The notes: generated from the letters alone by a model not told the origin. Counted from the stretch's first letter, positions 1 to 11,624 are shown. The stretch is 64,000 nucleotides of DNA from Thereva unica (GCA_949987705.1 OX465281.1:167910516-167974515), one strand, 5' to 3'. Numbers and translations are program-made.

Positions 1-791
1 TTCATGAAATTCGGTCCAGCCGTTTTTTTGTTTGAGCGACGTAAGTGATTTTTGTACCTGCACGATATCGCCCGAACCACGAAAGATATTGACTTACTTG
101 AGGTGCCGTTCGAAGCGTATTAGCGACAATATAATCTGAAAATATTTTTATAATATTCGGTCCAGCGGGTTTTTGGTTTAAATGACTTAAGTGATTTTTG
201 TACCTGCACGATACCGCGCGAACTATAAAAGATATCGACTTAGTTGACGTGCCGTTCGAAGAGTATTAACCAAAATATGATCTGAAAAGATTTTCATAAA
301 ATTCGGTCCAGCCGTTTTTTTGTTTAAGCGGCGTAAGTGATTTTTGTACCTGCATGATATCGCCCGAACCACGAAAGATATTGACTTACTTGAGGTGCCG
401 TTCGAAGCGTATTAGCGACAATATAATATGAAAATATTTTTATAATATTCGGTCCAGCGGGTTTTTAGTTTAAATCACTTAAGTGATTTTTGTACCTGCA
501 CGATACCGCGCGAACTAAAAACTATATCGACTTCATTGAGGTGCCGAAAAACATTAAAACATCAATTTTATATACATTTTCGTCATCCTAATCTTGTAAG
601 TGCGCACATTTAGTTTGACATTTTAGCGAAAATATTGATAAACAATTGTGACAAATTCTCGGTATTATGCATATATTCTATATTGCCTATTGGTCATTTA
701 TTATTAAAATATCCAATCATAATATTCAACATCCATCATACTGGGAAGTTGATCGTGTGGACCGAAAGGGTCGAACCAACATCCCAACTAG
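1..791 (+). mobile_element. Helitron-like non-autonomous element, 3' part (copy H1)
   Basis: The first ~560 bases are tandem units with a period near 146 bp. Alternate units resemble each other more closely, giving a dimer of about 292 bp; the phrase ATTCGGTCCAGC recurs near 9, 155, 301 and 447. After the array comes a unique tail that ends GTGTGGACCGAAAGGGTCG...CAACTAG at 791. The tail can fold (TGTGG with CCACA in better copies, GACC with GGTC inside), and CTAG fits the CTRR end of Helitrons, with the hairpin about ten bases before it. The left end is cut by the window. Four more copies or parts lie at 12,257-14,564, 28,638-29,897 and 38,279-39,035. No coding sequence is present. Confidence 0.65.
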
Positions 792-1340
792 TTTTATTTT
801 TATTTTGGTGATAACATTCACCTAAGGTTATGCAACGTTTTAAACCCGTGGATTGCTTCTCAAACTTGATATTTGTCCAACATGCGGTTTTTAAAGAAAA
901 TACTTTTGCGATTACTTGTTTAAATCTTTTATTATCTAGTATTATTATGGTATTTTAATTAAGTCTTATCATTAGTATTTATAATTAGGTTTTATTATTT
1001 ATGGCGCGGCGGGACCTTGAGTGTCGCTATAGAGGAACCTTGGAGAGTGAGTTAAAAATTTGGAGATGCCGGAAATTGGCTATCTCGATAACACGATGGT
1101 GGACGAAACGGAAAACGGCAAGATCATTGAACTTTGAGTTCGGTGATCGAGGAAGTATTCCGATTGATCGTGTTTATCGTTTTCGGAATATGTTGTGCGA
1201 CTTTGTGTGAAACTTAGTAATTAAGTTTGTACGCAGTCGCCACAAACTGAAAAATTTTTATTATCAGTTTTAGCAATTCTATTTTCTGCACTTAATTTCG
1301 CTTTCTCGTTTTGGAAATTACTTTTGACCACCTTACTTTT
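792..1340. other. AT-rich spacer without a recognisable gene
   Basis: Between the Helitron-like end and the first retrotransposon. A 69-codon open frame at 1,001 is arginine-rich, matches nothing I recognise and is probably chance or decayed 5' sequence of the downstream retrotransposon. Confidence 0.4.
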
Positions 1341-1343
1341 TCC

Positions 1344-2570
1344 TATGGCGGGTCCCCAGTTTGTTAGCTGTGTTCTTTGGTAATCGTCCAAGACGGAGTT
1401 TCCTGTGATGGTGTATGTGGTGGCGTTTTTCACCTTACCTGCCTCAACGTTCGAGTTGGTGGCAAAGCTTCGGCTCCTAGAGGGTCAACTAGCACTGAAT
1501 GCTCCGACATTCAACCCTGCCACGTCCTAAGATTTATGAAAGACATCTCTGATGTCTTCCTCGATGGTCAGGAGAAAGTCATGGGACCTCTAAATTCTTT
1601 CTCTGGAAATATCACACATTTTCAGATGTTAACCGATGATGTCCAGTCGATCAACGTCCGGCTCGATACATTTACCGCCACCCTTGCTTCTGTTGCGACC
1701 AACTCGTGTACCCTTACGAATAAATTCCAAGAATTTTCTTCCCGGGTTGCAACGGTCTTTGACTCGATCGACGACATACATTCGGCGATCCCAATCCTGT
1801 CGCCACTTCCTCCTGCACTGTTAATTAGCTCCTCTTCTTCCGATATTAGATGACATTAGAAGGAGTACGAAACGTGTTCGGGCGGATATGGAACCGCTGT
1901 CTATATCAGTGTTACAAAATCACAATGCCCTGAGTTCCCTATCCTTAAAATTAGAAAGCGTCAGCGATAGAATAAATTCCCCTTCAACGTTGGCAGTATC
2001 TGTTGGCGCCCTGCAGGTAGGGGAGCAGCACCCTCCTCCACGGCTGTTTCTCCAACGGAGGATGACGCAGCTACTTTAAACCTCACAGCCTTAAACGACC
2101 CGACCACAATACTTGAGCAGCCCCCTTCGGTGGAAGCTGCCTCCAGTCTGGCTCCTAACAACCCGAAAACCCGTAAAAAGCATGGCAGACGTAGTCGTAA
2201 AGTCAACGCTGCGGATGCTGCTCCTGCAAACCCCTCTACTAGTTCGTCAGCCCCCACCCTCTCATTCGCAATGGGCTCAGACTATAACCCAGAAGTGGAT
2301 CCGGCAACAACTTCTTCTGTTTATGTGATTGAACCGTCGGGCACAGGGGATGCTGAGTCTTCGGCAACCTGCGCCAATTTGAGAACGGTACCCAGACCGC
2401 GAAATATTTTCATTTCGCGTTTCTCCCCTGAAACCACGTGCGAAGCAATTAAAGAATACTTTAGGAGGGCTAAAACTATTAATCCTGCTACAGTTTCTTG
2501 CAGGAAGATCAACAATGTTTCCAAACCGGCTGGACTCGGAGGCTCGTGGAGGTGGTGTACTACTTGCCTG
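1344..2570 (+). pseudogene. Non-LTR retrotransposon ORF1 (PHD-finger type), broken
   Basis: ORF1 protein of a CR1/Jockey-group retrotransposon, a nucleic-acid-binding chaperone in intact elements. The best start is the ATG at 1,344 (MAGPQFVSCVLW), after which a stop and frame change follow. The next frame holds CDGVCGGVFHLTCL, which with the preceding CVL gives a PHD-like Cys/His finger. A serine-rich, probably coiled segment follows to 1,853, with another stop there. The last frame (about 2,120-2,570) has a basic KTRKKHGRRSRK stretch and then a conserved-looking domain beginning RPRNIFISRFSPETTCEAIK. At least three frame breaks make it non-functional. It runs straight into ORF2 at 2,515. Confidence 0.6.
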
Positions 2571-3180
2571 TAGTAACCTTCTCAACTGTTGCTTAATAAC
2601 GCTTCCTAATTTTTCAAACTCTCTGGACATTGAGATCCTCGCTCTTAAAGTCTCCCTTGTCCAGAACAACCTATTTTTAATTTGCTGTTACATCCCACCA
2701 GATAAGTATGTTCAGCACTCTTGACGATAGAGGTCAAAACCTCTACGATATTCTAATCTCTTGCACAAATCATATCCTAGATATGATGGATCCCAAAGAC
2801 GAACTCCTACTCGTAGGCGATTTTAACTTACCCAATGTGAAATGGGTAACTTGCGATAATGACGATAACTACCTTCCTGAAAACAACCTTAGTTATAGGG
2901 AATCCAGCTTTCTGGATTCCTTATTTTCTTGCGGTTTGTGCCAAATGAGCGGTGTGAATAATATTTTAGGAAGACGGTTAGATCTTGTATTTTTTCCGAT
3001 TCAGACAACATTAATGTTGAGCCTAGCTCAATTGTCTTGTTGCCTGTCGATAAGTATCACCCTCCTCTCCTACTGAGCTATTGTTTTGTTTTTAACAATA
3101 AGCTAATCCCAGATGAGTCAACCTTCACCTTCAACTTTAAATAAGCCAACCTCGAAGAACTCTCAACCAAGCTCACTTCG
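2515..3180 (+). pseudogene. Non-LTR ORF2, apurinic-type endonuclease domain
   Basis: N-terminal endonuclease of ORF2, which nicks the target in retrotransposition. Two overlapping frames (2,515-2,724 and 2,708-3,076) carry RGGGVLLACS, a CCYIPPDKY strand and the strongly conserved LLLVGDFNLPNVKW, followed by NILGRRLDLVF where an intact copy would have the D-x-V-F and S-D-H ends. The extreme N-terminus, including the catalytic N and E region, is missing or scrambled at the join with ORF1, so this copy is dead. It belongs with the ORF1 before it and the RT after it. Confidence 0.7.
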
Positions 3181-3192
3181 GTTGATTTCAAC

Positions 3193-4885
3193 TTGTTGCT
3201 CTCGTCTAATGAGTTGGATGTTGATGTAGTAAGATTTTACTCCGTCCTGTATGAAACCTTCGCATCCTGTGTACCTATTGAGCCGTTAAAGTCGACCCAA
3301 CAACCCCCCCCCCCGTGGTACAACATTCACACAGCATTTCTTAATTGCTATGACCAATTTCATGCCCTCTCCGAAGCCCTCTATAAAGAGTACTTCAGGA
3401 ACATGGAAGGTAAAGTGTATGATGATCCTAGGGCATTCTTTCAATTTATCAACACTAAGAAAAAAGTTGACCCCGTGGTACAACATTCACACAGCATTTC
3501 TCAATCGCTATGACCAATTTCATGCCCTCTCCGAGGCCCTCTATAAAGAGTACCTCAGGAACATGGAAGGTAAAGTGTATGATGATCCTAGGGCACCATG
3601 CAATACGAGAACCTTCTTAGCTCTAATTCATCCGAGATTTGTGACAAAAATGCATCATTCTTCCTTAAATCTTTCTTGTCTCGTCTTCCAACCAGATGAA
3701 GACAATTTTCGACATATCAATGCAATTCAAACGGCTCTAAACTTATCCATGTCTATAACCAGGGAAGATATATCGGAACATATAAATGAATTTCCGCAAG
3801 ATTTCTCGTCCGGCCCTGATGGAGTTCCTCCTGCTGTTCTAAAATCCTGTGCAGGGGCCCTACTGTCTCCTTTTCTATGTTTATATCAAAAATCCCTAAA
3901 TAAAGGGCACTTCCCAACCATATGGAAGAACTCTTTTATAATACCTGTCCATAAAAAAGGCTGTAAAAAAGAAATATCTAATTATAGGCCAATTGCGAAG
4001 TTATCGTCTATACCAAAACTCTTCGAATCTATTATTTATTCTGTTAGAGGCTTTGTTACTGGCTGCCAAACTGACTGTATTTACACAGACTTTAGTAAGG
4101 CTTTCGACAAACTCTCCCACTCTATTATAGTTCATAAACTAAAGAAATTAGGCTTTCCGCATGCCCTTGTGGTATGGTTCCAGTCGTACTTATCTGACAG
4201 AACCTACCAGGTTCTATTCCGCGGAGTCAAATCTAAGAACATCGAAGCGTCGTCTGGAGTCCCGCAAGGTAGTCTTCTTGGCCCTCTCCTTTTTATTTTA
4301 TCGATTGACGATATTGTTATTGTGCTAAGGCACTGTAAAATCCTTATTTACGCTGATGACATCAAACTGTATCGCCACATAAGGAGTATAGAGGATTGCA
4401 AACTTCTGCAAGCAGATCTAAACACCTTCTATTCTTGGTATTCCAATAACAACCTTGTGCTTGATATTTGTAAATGCGAGATCATAACTTTTTGTAGGAA
4501 ACGTGGTGTTATAACTTATGACTATACTTTCCTTGACAACAAGGTCTCCCGTACTGAATCTGTAATCGATCTTGGGGTTAGGTTAGAAAGTAAGTTGGAT
4601 TTGTCCACCCACATCAATTATATCTCCTCCAAGAGTAATTCAGTCCTGGGATTTATAAAAAGATGGTCCAAAGAGTTTAACAACCCCCTCATCACTAAAC
4701 ACCTGTACGTATCTTTGGTTAGGCCTTTGCGTGAACCTCTCTTGCACATTAATTTATCTGACACCGATTATGGCATGTTCGAACCCGTTAATCGCATGCT
4801 TATAAATACTAACATCAATAGGAGTGTGTTTAGCTTGCTAACTAGTGAAGTTGTTCTTAAAAGGACCCTTCACAATGTGGCGTGA
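3193..4885 (+). pseudogene. Non-LTR reverse transcriptase, CR1/Jockey group
   Basis: RT part of the same element. The long open frame 3,350-4,885 (511 codons) contains SGPDGVPPAVLK, PVHKKGCKKEISNYRPIAKL, the palm motif TDFSKAFDKLSH, SGVPQGSLLGPLLF and the catalytic YADDIKLY. No RNase H domain follows. Between FESIIYS and VRGFVTGC about 25-30 residues of the finger region normally present (the QHGF..RST stretch) are absent, and after VRPL the thumb is cut short, so two internal deletions are likely even though the frame is open. The first 3,193-3,513 part is in another frame and holds a duplicated segment (3,311-3,595). Frame openness over 1.5 kb suggests moderate age. Confidence 0.8.
3311..3595 (+). 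repeat. 160-bp internal direct duplication in the RT gene
   Basis: The segment 3,311-3,435 (starting CCCCGTGGTACAACATT) recurs at 3,471-3,595 with few changes, a shift of 160 bp. The 35 bases between are unique. The duplication lies between endonuclease and RT and shifts the frame (160 is not a multiple of 3). A run of C at 3,305-3,314 precedes it. Confidence 0.85.
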
Positions 4886-5285
4886 CTCTCTCCGTGCCCC
4901 ACTCCCTTTTTACTTTTGCACGCTTCTCTGTTTGATGTTTTTGATCTTATATGTTTTTTGATATTTTATGTTTGCATGTCTCAGCTGAGCCACGACTGTA
5001 GTTATAAATATTTCTCAGCCCTGCTGAGAAGTGCACCTTCTGAGCTAGAAGGGTAACTCGTATATAAGAGGAGGGCTACAGTGTAGGAGGATGGGTGCTG
5101 CGGGAAGAAAGTTACCGTGCATTGTGTCAATCATTTCTTCATCTGCAATCCTGCAATAAATGCAAATCGTTGTACATTTATCATCATTTTACTTTTGATG
5201 TAAAAATAATTAAATGATAAGCATTGTCTCTGTTTCTAACAACTTATGATTAAAATAATAAGTTTTTCTTACAGCATTCATTCAG
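4886..5285 (+). other. Probable 3' UTR of the non-LTR element and spacer
   Basis: After the RT stop, sequence with GAGCCACGACTGTAG and CTGAGAAGTGCACCTTCTG resembles a retrotransposon 3' UTR. A clear poly-A or simple-repeat tail is not visible, so the end near 5,060-5,170 is uncertain. No gene seen up to the hAT relic. Confidence 0.4.
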
Positions 5286-6080
5286 CACCATTTTTATTTC
5301 CAAAAGCAGCCGGCTTTTTTTTCATAAATTACATCTACAACAGCAATATGAATACCATGATTGTAACATAATTGATGAATATAACCAGATGAGCGTCCAA
5401 GTTTTACTATGACGGCAGCGCCATCGGTGGTTGATGCGATCACATCTGATAAATTTATGTCAAATTCTGACAACTTTGAATTCACCAATTCAATTGTTTT
5501 CTCAGTTGTACAGCTCATTTCAATTTTAACCAATTCTAAATTAACATATTTTTTATTAAAATGAATATATTTAGGTAGCGGCGGTTGCGTCAACTTGTCC
5601 ATTCATCTAATGTGATGCTAAACTTTCCAGATGCATCTTTATAGGATTTAATTTTTTCTGCTACCTCACATTTTGCCAACGCTTAAAAATCATGAACTAA
5701 TTTCATAACATTACTTTTACCTCTTGGTAAATTATATTGCCTCTCATTATGTACGTGGCGAATAAATTCGCTTTCGGTTACGCCATGGATTGAAAATCCA
5801 TCAACAGTCGCAACTCTTGCCACTATTTCTGCCATCGATTGCTTTTTAGTAAAAAATGATATCAGAGGTTGAGGATGAACTTTTACTACTTTGCTTGGAC
5901 CAGCACTTCATCATCATTTGCATTTCGTTTCGACAAAATAATTGTATGAACATGTTGCAAATGGCTCAACAAACCACTAGTTGACGATCTTTTGCAACTT
6001 AATAATTTATTTGCACATTTTAAACATTTCTCTTTTTCACCTCCGTTGTCCATGTCAAGGTTTACAGCGGGAAATGACAC
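5286..6080 (-). pseudogene. hAT-superfamily transposase, N-terminal half, broken
   Basis: Reads right to left. At 5,886-6,080 the N-terminus MSFPAVNLDMDNGG is followed by a BED-type zinc finger: CLKC, then SSTSGLLSHLQHVH (Cys2-His2). The middle, about 5,600-5,885, reads KKQSMAEIVARVATVDG and SGKFSITLDEWTS, a typical hAT catalytic-core entry with the first acidic residue. 5,294-5,602 gives RNRRYLNI-like then DVIASTTDGAAVIVKLGR and QLCYNHGIHIAVVDV, where the second acidic residue and the conserved C..H lie. At least two stops (after LVHDF and after DEWTS) and no C-terminal dimerisation domain. A dead copy; cut-and-paste transposases of this type usually exceed 550 residues. Confidence 0.8.
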
Positions 6081-7093
6081 TTATTTGGCAAAATTCGCCC
6101 GCCATATTGGCCCTGAAGTTTTAAATTTATATGCTTTGATCATTAATTCGTTATTTGCTACCTTAAAAACCCATTGACCATTTAGAAGTTATAAGTTTTG
6201 ACTATAAATTCGTTATTTGCAACCTTAAAAACCCTTTTATATCCACTTTCATTGGAATCGCAACACAATTGGCAAATTCGTCGGCGCGACCATTTTGAAT
6301 TTATAAGTTATGATCATAAATTCGTTACTTGCTAACTTGCTAAAAAAACCATATACCGATTTTCAGACATACACGCTCGCACACATTATTTGGATCCACC
6401 AACTAATTGTGCGAAATATTAAAAATTTCCCCAAATGCCGTGAAAATTATTTAGCTGTGCTAGACCCACATGAAAATGATTCCTAATACCTGTCTGGTAT
6501 GACGCTTCTACAAAGAAACGGTCAATTTTATTATTGGAAGACCGATGTTGAACGTACTGTTTCTTTGACATTGCGTTCTAAAAACTCAAAAGAAATACGA
6601 ACACTTCCTTCGAGATTTTGAAATATTTTCTAAATCTGAAGAAACATAAATCAATTAAATTCCTCAGCAAAAATGGAATGATCGCTTACGTTTACTTGAT
6701 AAGTTTTATTACATTTTATCGAACTCACTGTTTGTCGTGTCACTGGTCTATGAGAATGAGACTTTAAAAGTGAGATGCTAAACATTGTGACGACACATCG
6801 ATACATCGCAGAAATTCTTGGCAGCCAGTGTTATCAGGACAATTACATTAATTTAAGCGAATAAAATATTGATACAAAATTCATCCATTGAAGGTGGTCT
6901 GCTTTTAAAGCGGGAGGTTAAAGGCAATGAAATATATGTTTATAAGGTTAAAAAAAAGATTTTCAACACCAATATATGAATTGAAATCAACAATCGCCAA
7001 AAACAGCCATAAACTTTAACAATTTGTCAACCAATATTGATCTCATCAAATGCTCAGATCACTTCAAAACCACTTCGATGGTAAAAGCCTTAC
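6081..7093. other. Intron or spacer with short tandem repeats
   Basis: 6,100-6,350 contains three decayed units of roughly 85-130 bp sharing ATAAATTCGTTATTTGC and CCTTAAAAACCC. The rest is AT-rich with no frame of interest. If the next TRPM exon is further left it is not visible here; this stretch is presumably TRPM intron. Confidence 0.4.
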
Positions 7094-7105
7094 CTCCTAG
7101 AGAGT
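7094..7105 (-). other. Candidate 12-nt micro-exon of TRPM
   Basis: On the minus strand ATATTTCAG precedes and GTAAGG follows the 12 bases ACTCTCTAGGAG. The phase fits the upstream exon (which ends AG), adding Arg-Leu-Ser-Arg without shifting frame. The polypyrimidine tract is weak and so short an exon could be chance. Confidence 0.2.
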
Positions 7106-7275
7106 CTGAAATATCTATTATATATGTTTTCTTGTTCTTATTACCATGGGATGATCCATTGGATAGAAAGAAAATAGCATATACATAATATATTGACTTA
7201 AACTTCAAGTAGCTTTAAATCATTTTAAAGAACAATTTCATAAATAGGTGGATCGTATAAAAAATTATTACATAC

Positions 7276-7377
7276 CTGTAAGCACCACCCATTAATTTGT
7301 TGATAACTAATCCTATATCATGCAAAGTATAAACGTATCCTTTTGGTATATGTGGCCTTACATCCCTTAAGATATAC
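7276..7377 (-). CDS. Trpm: Trpm exon E (last seen)
   Basis: 102 nt between acceptor TTTTTACAG and donor GTATGTAA. Encodes [18 protein letters not shown] through NKLMGGAY and ends AG, so an Arg or Ser codon is split with the next exon, which I cannot find with confidence. Confidence 0.93.
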
Positions 7378-8511
7378 CTGTAAAAATCCATAGGATTGAA
7401 ATTAAAACTTTTATTAATTAAAAGATTTATACCCAAGGGTATTGGCTGGTCCATGCTTAGTATTGTAAAGTTCTTCTAGGCGAGGTATTGTCAAAAATTT
7501 TTTCATGGAAACTCCATTTTCTAACAAAAGTTTAACAAAATCGATTCTATCATGTTCAAGCGCCTGCATCATAGCTTCATCAAGAGCACCTATTACAAAA
7601 TGTGGCGTTTTTAATTGAATTAACAAACTTTTGGTATTTATTTATTTTACCTGGCGGCCATTCTTGGCCATATACAAAAATTTCAGTTCTAGCTATGTCC
7701 ACCCGATTCCAAGTTAAAGCAAGACTTAACTGTTCCGGCGGACTAAGATGCTGCGATTTGAACAAGGCTGTTAGTATTGTCTGATCCAGTTCTTGAGCTT
7801 CTCCTTCTGGCTTTTCTTGAATTCGGAATACTGTTATCTAATATAGAATGTGGTGAAATATAACAGATTATTAGGTAGATTAAATTGAAATATATCTACA
7901 ATTTATATAAAACAAAAAGTTTAATTGATTGAACCCATTTATGAAAATATTTTCTAAATTATACTTAAACATTGACAAGATGCAGCGTATTCAGGTTCAA
8001 TAAAATTAAGTTTCAGCAAACAAAACTATCTTCTACTTACCAAATTCTTGTTTCTTGTGCACTGTAGAAGTTCGTGATAAAGTTTTTCCGCTTGATCAAT
8101 GCCGACTTCGAACGTCTTCTGAATTGTTCCGATAAGATAATCCCTCATTGATTCGAGAACAGTTTGTTCCTCGCCATCTGAGGCGTATCTTAAAGCAAAA
8201 GAGAATGATAACAGCTATATTCCGAGATATGTGTTTTAGGAAAGGGAATTTATATGCAGAACAAGAGGAAGTATTTTGGGAATAGGGATTCCAACAAACT
8301 TGAGAGCAGGTCGAGTAGGAAGCCTATTCCATGTTCCGAGAAAAGTTTACTTACTTGTGAACAAAAGCAATTAAATCTGCAGCTCTCCCGGAGCCATCAC
8401 AAACCACAACAGGAACTGGTGGAGTGTCGGTAACATACTCTAAAACCGCTCGAATTGTATTCGTTCCGCCTTCTATCACCAAACATACCACTGGTGTACT
8501 CGAGTGTGTAA
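7276..8511 (-). CDS. Trpm: TRPM-type cation channel, five N-terminal-region exons (gene continues beyond)
   Basis: Partial host gene. Exons in transcription order: 8,355-8,511; 8,041-8,188; 7,651-7,837; 7,433-7,589; 7,276-7,377 (751 nt, about 250 residues). Every boundary has AG/GT and the phases join without a stop. The protein shows the TRPM homology region: [18 protein letters not shown] and [20 protein letters not shown] (SLOG-like nucleotide-binding fold), then [70 protein letters not shown] (ankyrin-like repeat), [20 protein letters not shown] and [16 protein letters not shown] channels are plasma-membrane tetramers passing Mg2+, Zn2+ and Ca2+; this part is cytosolic and lies before the six membrane helices. 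No changes look damaging. Start and pore exons are not in the window. Confidence 0.95.
7433..7589 (-). CDS. Trpm: Trpm exon D
   Basis: 157 nt between acceptor TTGTAATAG and a weaker donor GTATAAAT. Encodes [17 protein letters not shown] through HGPANTL and ends with two bases of Gly. Confidence 0.93.
7651..7837 (-). CDS. Trpm: Trpm exon C
   Basis: 187 nt between acceptor TATATTAG and donor GTAAAATAA. Encodes [12 protein letters not shown] through VYGQEWPP and ends with the first base of a Gly codon. Confidence 0.93.
8041..8188 (-). CDS. Trpm: Trpm exon B
   Basis: 148 nt between acceptor GCTTTAAG and donor GTAAGTAG. Encodes [17 protein letters not shown] through [10 protein letters not shown] and ends on a codon boundary. 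Confidence 0.93.
8355..8511 (-). CDS. Trpm: Trpm exon A (first in window)
   Basis: 157 nt between acceptor ATATTCCAG and donor GTAAGTAAAC. It starts with two bases of a codon and ends with AA of a Lys codon completed by the next exon. Encodes the [18 protein letters not shown] to [12 protein letters not shown] segment. Confidence 0.93.
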
Positions 8512-10169
8512 CTGGAATATACAAGACAATTAGTAAAATAAAATATTTCTACGTTACTGCTTCTCTTACAGCACAAGTTTTATATTTTTAATTATTGAAT
8601 CATTCTGTAATAAAACGGTACTAGCTTTTTATTCTACACAAAGCATATCCCCTTGTATATTCAAAAAAATCCACTTGTAGTACCTTTGAGTTGCAGGTAA
8701 AATAAATGTAAATAAATTTCATGGGATATTTTTTAAATTTATTTTAAGTTCTTTTAAAAAACCTGTATTCATTAAAAAACGAAATTAGTACGATTCATCG
8801 TATGAATAGTAACAAAGTAACAAAGAAATTTGTTGATATAACTTGACATCGTAAATAAATAGTTGGATAGATATTTGCAAAAAACCATCTTTAATAAACT
8901 TTTGAGGTGTAATAAATCCATAAATATCAACTTTATAGAAAAAAGTAAAGGCAACAAATGTGGGCAATGATGAGCTCAACACACGATATAATCAGTTTTG
9001 AAATGTAACGGGGAAAGAAAAAGATATTAGGAAATTATTATTTTTTGAATTTACATTTTCCGACATTTAAAGCGCTATAACTCGTGAAATATTAGCCCTA
9101 TCTAAAAATGATAAAAGCAAAAATTATAGATAATCGTGTGTTCTATAAGTCTTAGGCAGGACTTTTTTATGGCGGGCTAACCGTTAACGAAATAGAGTGC
9201 AAAGAAAGTAATGTATATAGTTTGAATCACTATAACTCCGAACATATTGACTTTACAAAAAAAAAATTCTGAACAAAAAAGTTAAATCACTTATTTATTT
9301 ACAAAAAAGATTATATACATTTTTGTCGTAAAACGCATAGTTTCTGAGATAAAGAATTAAACGCGTTTCCCTTCATTGTAAGTGAAGCATAAGGGTGGGG
9401 ATATCGCCATTTTGAATTTAAGCTCATAAAAATATATAAAAACATTTGGTAAAAAAAATCGCGTGCGGTATTTTTCGCATTACGAAGGCCTTTTTTTCGA
9501 CCTATTTACTGGACTAATATTTTATTAGGTGCAACAGTGCAACACCATTAAACGGAAAGCAGGTTTTGCGGAAAAGTATGTATTGAAGTTTTGGAGTAAC
9601 AGGAATTGAAAAATAAAAATGTCTTGAAAAGGGGTCATATATTTGTGCAGAATTCTTTACTGTTGAAAAGGAAAAAAAAGATGTTTAATTTTTTTAGTAT
9701 GAAGTGAAATGAAAATTTGTTATATTTAACCGTCGAAAGTTCAATGTATGTACATTAACATACATATCGTGGGTTTAAAAGCAGAAATCACTAAGTCAAA
9801 AACTATAGTTTTTAGTAAATCGATATTTAAGATGTTTGTGTCTCTGAAAATTTTGTAATGGCATATAATAGTAAACGGCTCAGTATACATTGTTTTTTAG
9901 ATTTCTTAGTTTAGTTTACTAAAGAATTGAAATAATTATTTAATTCTAATACTGGATTTTTGGATTAAAATAAAAAAAACGCAACAAATTAATGAGTTTT
10001 GGCAGAAATGATTTTGTAGTTTTGTGTCATTATGGACAAGGTAAATCCGAAACTAACCCCCTAAAAACCTTAACAATATTAGTTTACGGGCTATAAGGTA
10101 TTGCCAGTATAAAGTTGGCATTATAAGACTTACTTTAGTATAAAAAACTGAAAACTTGAAAAATTGTAC
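8512..10169. other. AT-rich TRPM intron, no gene seen
   Basis: Between TRPM exon A and the first MITE. Phrases such as GCGCTATAACTCGTGAA and ATCACTATAACTCCGAA suggest old non-coding transposon sequence, but I see no termini or coding frame. Two overlapping 60-65 codon frames at 8,772-8,982 are Phe/Leu-rich chance frames. Confidence 0.5.
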
Positions 10170-10172
10170 TTA

Positions 10173-10577
10173 GGGTGAGTTGCACCAACTAACTTTAACC
10201 GTAACAAAAGCTAAATCGGTTGTCAAATCTCCGGTTAGACAAAACGGGAGTTGCACCGTTTAACAATTGTTAGCATGACGTAACATTTTAACGTTAACTT
10301 TAACCCGGCAAATTTGCCCGGTTAATGTTATTGTTATTGTTAACTTATGACAGTTGTCATAGATCCAGACAGGGGTGCCATTTTCAATAAACTCACAAAC
10401 TGTGTAACTTATAAATACACAAAAATGTAAATTTAAATCAAAGTAGCCGTTAACGATAACTTTAACAAACGGTTGGGTGGTGCAACTCATTTTTACAAAC
10501 TGGAACTTTAACAACTTTGTTATTGTTAAAGTTAATTTTAACAATAACTTTAATCAATGATTTGGTGCAACTCACCC
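10173..10577. mobile_element. PIF/Harbinger-like MITE (405 bp, TTA target)
   Basis: Ends GGGTGAGTTGCACCAA and TTGGTGCAACTCACCC are exact inverted copies, and each side carries TTA (10,170-10,172 and 10,578-10,580). The inside is rich in GTTAAC/TTTAAC repeats and has a palindromic middle (CCCGGCAAATTTGCCCGG). The TTA duplication and terminal sequence suit the PIF/Harbinger group. No coding capacity. Confidence 0.85.
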
Positions 10578-10673
10578 TTAGTGAATTCTGCTTGTAAACC
10601 AACGATATGTATGTACACTTGGCATTGTTTGTAAGGTTTCAATATTAATCTGGTACAATAGATATTTTAGATA

Positions 10674-11624
10674 TGGGCGATTCTCCAGAACCTTTAACCT
10701 GAGCTAATTGGAAAAATGAAATTTCAAATTGATAGCACAACCGTGCCATGATATTTTTTGTGTTTCTTATTTCATAAATAAATGTTTTCTGATGTAGAAC
10801 ATTAAAAAATTCAATGCGCATATTTTTTTTATGGCATGGTTATATTGACATGGTTACAATTTTGACATCAAATTTGACATGGTTACAATTTTGACATTCG
10901 CTTAAATTACTTTTTTTTAAGATTCATGAAACAATTTAAGTGAAGGAAACGTTACATATGATTTAACTAGTTACAATAGGTCATAAGAAATTTTACGGGG
11001 ATGAATTTAATGTAATATGAGCAAATTAATTGCAGTTACAACTTTGACATTTAAATGTAACCTACGTTCACGTTAGCCAGTTTTGCCCAAAAATCAACCA
11101 ATTTCAACTTATTTGTGTCACAAAATGTATGCACATGCTCGTTAGTGTCTGAACAATAAGTGCGTTTAAAAAAATTTATGATAAAATGAGACAATTCGGA
11201 GTACTTCGACTTACCATGCGGGTTACAACTTTGACGTCAAAACCTAGGGACAAACTTCAGAGTTGTTTTTTGGAAAATATAGCGATTTGACACTGCCCGG
11301 CAACACAACTGCATTTTTCCTTAAGAGTTAAACTACAACTTTTCACTTTTCACTATTTGTTTCAACGCTTCCTATCACAAATATAAATAGTTTTTCATTC
11401 AGATTAGCGCTAAAGACAGGCCGAAAAGTGACAGGTAACGGAACATTTTTTCAAATTTTATTGCAATATATCGTTTTAAATGACTTCGTACTTATATCTT
11501 ATTGTTCATTAATAGTTTCTTAACATTATTGATAGCTTCTTTTATTTTTAATCTTCTTATAAAAATTGTTATTCATAAAAATTTCGAAGCGACAAGCAGG
11601 TTAAAGGTTCTGGAGAATCGCCCA
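10674..11624. mobile_element. TIR element with 27-bp ends, probable TA target
   Basis: TGGGCGATTCTCCAGAACC at the left is repeated inverted at the right (GGTTCTGGAGAATCGCCCA), the match running 27 bp to TTTAACCT. TA flanks both sides (10,672-10,673 and 11,625-11,626), suggesting a Tc1/mariner-type origin, although the ATAT context also allows other readings. The interior repeats ACAATTTTGACAT and GACATGGTTACA several times. No transposase frame. Confidence 0.7.
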
